Source: Kiloniellales bacterium (lineage in GTDB: Bacteria; Pseudomonadota; Alphaproteobacteria; Kiloniellales; JAKSBE01). Taken from it: a stretch of DNA of 32,411 nucleotides. The position numbers were made by a program, and so were the translations under genes. Below the pieces are notes generated by a model. It did not search any database. It worked only from the letters and a program-made list of their open reading frames with translations, and had not been told where the DNA came from. The stretch lies in contig JAKSBE010000448.1 in the NCBI GenBank assembly GCA_022361275.1, positions 1 through 32,411 on the forward strand. Direction: 5' to 3'. Each line of letters begins with the position of its first letter. Position 1 is the first letter of the stretch. Below, one piece after another: positions 31,205 through 32,411 of this stretch.

Positions 31205-31574
31205 TCTAGTCCGCGCCGGCCGGCGCCTGCGCCGCCGCCCGCGCCGGCCGGCGCCACACCGAATTCCTTTGTCGATTTCACGACCCCGGGCCCGGGGCGG
31301 ACAACCCTGCCGTGACGGTGGGGCCCGCGCCGGGCCCGCGCTCTTTTCCACGCAATCCCGGAGGCCCTGAGACGGGGCGACGGCGCGCGGCCCGGCCCTC
31401 GATCCGAGGGACCGGGGAACCGTGGCCGGCCGCGCCCCAAGGTCAAAGTGCTGGCGCAGGACTCCCGGCCGGACGCGAAGGCGTCTGATCGGGAGGGGCG
31501 CCGGCGACCAGGACAACCGGCGGGGTGCTCTCATCATAACCCCAAGACCAGCCGACAAGGAGCGACCTCACGCG
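31205..31574. other. GC-rich gap with perfect palindromes before the capsid gene
   Basis: No gene is seen. Two identical copies of GCGCCGGCCGGCGC lie at 31213-31226 and 31241-31254, each a perfect palindrome, then CCCCGGGCCCGGGG at 31284-31297. A possible terminator GGGCCC-GCGCC-GGGCCC (31321-31337) is followed by CTCTTTTCC. The capsid ribosome-binding site AAGGAG is at about 31558-31563. Confidence 0.6.
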
Positions 31575-32411
31575 ATGAGCACCTCCATAGATCTGAGCTT
31601 CGTCAAGCAGTTCGAGCGCGAAGTTCACGAAGCCTACCAGCGGCGCGGTTCCCTCTTGCGGGGCACCGTGCGGACCAAGAACAACGTCCGCGGCGCCTCG
31701 ACGACCTTCCAGAAGGTCGGCAAGGGCGCGGCCACGACCAAGGCCCGCCACGGCCAGATCACGCCGATGAACGCCAGCCACGACCCCATCGAATGCCAGC
31801 TCGCCGACTTCTACGCCGGCGACTGGGTCGACAAGCTGGACGAGCTGAAGACCAACCACGACGAGCGCGAGGTGGTGGCCAACGCCGGCGCCTGGGGCCT
31901 GGGCCGCAAGACCGACGAACTGGTCCTGACCGCCGCCGGCGGCACCACCGGCTTCGTCGGCGACTTCACCGGCGCCATGACCCGGAGCCTGTTCCTGGAG
32001 TCGGTCGAGGCCCTCAACAACGCCGACGTGCCCAACGACGGCGGCCGCTTCGGCCTGCTGTCGCCGCGCCAGTGGTCGGTCGCCATGACCATCAACGAGT
32101 TCGCCTCCTCCGACTTCGTCGGCAAGGACCTGCCCTACGTCAAGGCGGCGGGCTCGCGGACCTGGCTCGGGGTCAACTGGATCATGCACACCGGCCTCGC
32201 CGGCGTCGGCACGAACCAGACCCGCTGCCTGCTCTACCACCGCACCGCCATCGGCCACGCCGTGGGCGCCGACGTCATGACCGACATCACCTGGCACGGC
32301 GACCGGGCGGCGCACTTCGTCAACAACATGATGAGCCAGGGCGCCTGCCTGATCGACCCCGAGGGCGTGGTCGAGATCCGGGTCAACGACACCCTGGCGA
32401 TCCCGGCCTGA
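31575..32411 (+). CDS. Phage major capsid protein
   Basis: The 278-residue product begins MSTSIDLSFVKQFEREVHEAYQRRGSLLRGTVRTKNNVRGASTTFQKVGKGAATTKARHGQITPMNASHDPIECQLADFYAGDWVDKLDELKTN and ends IDPEGVVEIRVNDTLAIPA. This fits the capsid family found in podovirus-like prophages of alphaproteobacteria; the F..Q..VH..YQ..GSLLRGTVR and ADFYAGDWVDKLDELKTN parts are characteristic. It would form the icosahedral head. The ATG at 31575 follows AAGGAG by 11 bases; the stop is the last codon of the window. It is separated from the scaffold gene by 2.9 kb of unrelated genes. Confidence 0.85.
   Translation: MSTSIDLSFVKQFEREVHEAYQRRGSLLRGTVRTKNNVRGASTTFQKVGKGAATTKARHGQITPMNASHDPIECQLADFYAGDWVDKLDELKTNHDEREVVANAGAWGLGRKTDELVLTAAGGTTGFVGDFTGAMTRSLFLESVEALNNADVPNDGGRFGLLSPRQWSVAMTINEFASSDFVGKDLPYVKAAGSRTWLGVNWIMHTGLAGVGTNQTRCLLYHRTAIGHAVGADVMTDITWHGDRAAHFVNNMMSQGACLIDPEGVVEIRVNDTLAIPA

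Larger units (their letters stand above)
21490..32411 (+). mobile_element. Podovirus-like head/packaging gene module with interruptions (prophage or domesticated particle)
   Basis: The order of phage genes is small terminase-like, TerL, two small virion-associated proteins, portal of the T7-like head-tail connector type, Bbp19-like, scaffold and major capsid. Non-phage genes are inserted after TerL (toxin-antitoxin, PhyH) and between scaffold and capsid (degenerate kinase, pilin, small membrane protein, lipoprotein). The GC content and codon use match the host. The right edge is outside the window, and no integrase or attachment site was seen. Confidence 0.75.

Overview
The window looks like a chromosomal segment of a GC-rich alphaproteobacterium, most likely Rhodospirillales/Kiloniellales-like. 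Supporting this are the complete SUF operon led by an Rrf2-type regulator, a DUF2336 protein, sensor kinases of the PleC/DivJ style, several TTAA-N7-TTAA motifs matching the CtrA box, and an Flp-type pilin. No rRNA, convincing tRNA or CRISPR array was seen.

Region 1 (1-6400, minus strand) is a SUF iron-sulfur assembly operon. In transcription order it reads regulator-sufB-sufC-sufD-sufS-sufE-sufT-sufA, with sufA cut by the window start. Two abutting palindromes in front of the regulator are the likely operator. Region 2 (6600-13500) is housekeeping: a cytochrome P460-like secreted protein whose frame runs through an intrinsic terminator, upp, a ribbon-helix-helix/coiled-coil gene pair, and a TPP-riboswitch-controlled thiZ-thiX pair with no substrate-binding gene beside it. 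A class II histone-deacetylase-like hydrolase, a DUF192 protein, a small secreted protein and an O-methyltransferase follow.

Region 3 (13590-16030) starts with a striking composite palindromic repeat. It continues with a phage-type immunity module: an S24/HTH repressor, a divergent three-gene operon ending in a DUF6362-like protein, and repeated GTACGA sites at the control regions. Region 4 (16169-20860) holds a small conserved protein, yciB, a small protein whose 3' end overlaps yciB, a membrane PAS histidine kinase behind a repeat-rich leader, and a DUF2336 protein. A structured intergenic region with two CtrA-like boxes and two terminators separates it from region 5.

Region 5 (21490-32411, plus strand) is a podovirus-like head/packaging module: small terminase-like protein, TerL, portal (head-tail connector), a Bbp19-like protein, scaffold and major capsid. 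It is interrupted twice. A ParD/ParE-like toxin-antitoxin pair and a phytanoyl-CoA-dioxygenase-like gene follow TerL. A 2.9-kb block lies between scaffold and capsid, carrying a degenerate histidine kinase, an Flp-like pilin, an unlisted 44-residue membrane protein, CtrA-like boxes and a small lipoprotein. Tail, replication, integrase and lysis genes are not visible inside the window, so whether this is an intact prophage, a remnant or a domesticated particle cannot be decided here.
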